6,475 nt of DNA from Nitrosomonas sp. (lineage in GTDB: Bacteria > Pseudomonadota > Gammaproteobacteria > Burkholderiales > Nitrosomonadaceae). Each line of letters begins with the position of its first letter. Positions within the stretch are counted from its first letter, which is position 1. A program made the position numbers and the translations under genes. Of this stretch, positions 5,842 to 6,475 are shown piece by piece. Under the pieces are notes generated by a model. The model made no database searches. It was not told where the DNA came from and worked only from the letters and a program-made list of their open reading frames with translations. The stretch covers positions 1 to 6,475 of the forward strand of contig JAJFJI010000147.1 of the NCBI GenBank assembly GCA_021774205.1, in the 5' to 3' direction.

Positions 5842-6475
5842 TTAAGAAGATTGGGCCGTAGAATAAAGATAACAATGAGCCGTGTGTGTTGAATTAAATG
5901 CAGTTGATCCTGGATAGGTCTTGCGACACACCGGCATGACATGAGGACAACGCGGATGAAAATGGCAGCCTGATGGCGGCGAGGAAGGTGAGGGCAAGTC
6001 ACCTTGTAAATGTACAACTTCCTGTTTGTCTTTGTCATTAACTGAAGGAACAGCAGATATTAAAGCTTGTGTATAGGGATGCCGAGGGTTATTTAGCACA
6101 TTATCTACCTGTCCACGTTCGACAATTCTACCCAAATACATCACAGCTACTTCATCAGCAATGTATGCCACGACCGAAAGATTATGGGTGATAAATAAAT
6201 AAGAAAGTTCCTGACTATATTGTAGTGATTTCAATAAATTCAAGATTTGCGCTTGGACAGATACATCTAATGCACTGGTGGGTTCGTCGCAAATCAATAA
6301 TTTTGGCTTTACAGCCAAAGCACGGGCGATAGCGATACGTTGCCGTTGCCCACCGGAAAATTCATGCGGGTAACGCCATTTTGTTTCTGAAGGTAAGCCG
6401 ACGTGCTGCAAAATAGCGTCTATTTTTTCTTCGTCAGCGCTGCTTTGATGACTTATTTGCTTTTGAGAACGACCC
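5842..6475 (-). CDS. Partial ABC transporter ATP-binding protein, oligopeptide/dipeptide type (C-terminal 210 residues)
   Basis: The reading frame is open to the right edge, so the N-terminus with Walker A is outside the window. Seen in order are the ABC signature FSGGQRQR, Walker B LLICDEPTSALD with its catalytic Glu, the H-loop ITHNLSVV, and the peptide-transporter C-terminal extension (NNPRHPYTQALISAVPS). This is the DppF/OppF/GsiA class, the cytoplasmic ATPase of a di- or oligopeptide importer. Cysteines at fragment positions 170, 176, 183 and 201 (C-x5-C-x6-C-x17-C, beginning GCHFHPRCP) form the tail found in this family, which in some members binds an Fe-S cluster. It may be the second half of a fused two-ATPase protein; the window cannot tell. 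A TTG at 6411 could be mistaken for a start, but homology-like sequence (ADEEKIDAIL) continues upstream of it. It is followed after 5 bases by prfC. Confidence 0.92.
   Translation of the reverse strand, partial: GRSQKQISHQSSADEEKIDAILQHVGLPSETKWRYPHEFSGGQRQRIAIARALAVKPKLLICDEPTSALDVSVQAQILNLLKSLQYSQELSYLFITHNLSVVAYIADEVAVMYLGRIVERGQVDNVLNNPRHPYTQALISAVPSVNDKDKQEVVHLQGDLPSPSSPPSGCHFHPRCPHVMPVCRKTYPGSTAFNSTHTAHCYLYSTAQSS

Noticed and set aside
5837..5875. TTG start 13 codons upstream for prfC
   Set aside because: It would overlap the end of the ABC gene, use a rare start and add residues absent in RF3 proteins.
5823..6038. Minus-strand frame overlapping the ABC and prfC junction
   Set aside because: An alternative frame of the ABC ATPase; its composition is not protein-like.

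Overview
All recognisable genes in this 6.5 kb window read on the minus strand. From right to left, in transcription order, they are: the 3' part of a peptide-type ABC transporter ATPase (cut by the window edge); prfC (peptide chain release factor 3); a 312-base intergenic region; a short rubrerythrin-family diiron protein; a large iron-sulfur oxidoreductase fused to a DUF3501 domain; a small CNP1-like lipoprotein; and the N-terminal part of a calcium-binding surface protein (cut by the left edge).

The organism looks like a Gram-negative proteobacterium. The lipobox with Ala at +2 suggests an outer-membrane lipoprotein, and RF3 has the proteobacterial form. The rubrerythrin / Fe-S reductase / DUF3501 set and the CNP1 family are, from memory, typical of Betaproteobacteria such as Nitrosomonadales. 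That placement is inference, since no rRNA or marker search was possible. Composition is moderate to low GC, and intergenic spacers are AT-rich.

Right block (4223-6475): the ABC ATPase stop codon lies only 5 bases before the best prfC start, so the two are probably co-transcribed. The ATPase ends in a four-cysteine tail. Intergenic block (3911-4222): it holds a perfect 14-bp palindrome directly after the prfC stop, a TTGACA-containing promoter candidate three bases further on, a second promoter candidate close to the rubrerythrin gene, and a short decayed-looking reading frame.

Central block (870-3910): the rubrerythrin has both ExxH iron-binding repeats but no rubredoxin domain, so it needs an outside electron source. 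Next comes an Fe-S protein with two CxxCxxC-type ferredoxin clusters and two cysteine-rich reductase domains. Its last 196 residues are a whole DUF3501 protein joined in frame. A 4-base ATGA overlap couples it to the lipoprotein gene. The 135-base gap between rubrerythrin and the Fe-S gene carries a long imperfect hairpin, and the Fe-S start has no Shine-Dalgarno sequence. A reasonable hypothesis is an oxidative-stress or peroxide-reduction module with its own electron-transfer partner.

Left block (1-869): a 153-base AT-rich spacer with small symmetric sequences precedes the surface protein gene, which has its own good ribosome binding site.

Nothing here shows CRISPR, phage, transposase or RNA genes. 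The least-described item is the rubrerythrin / fused Fe-S-DUF3501 / CNP1 lipoprotein cluster.
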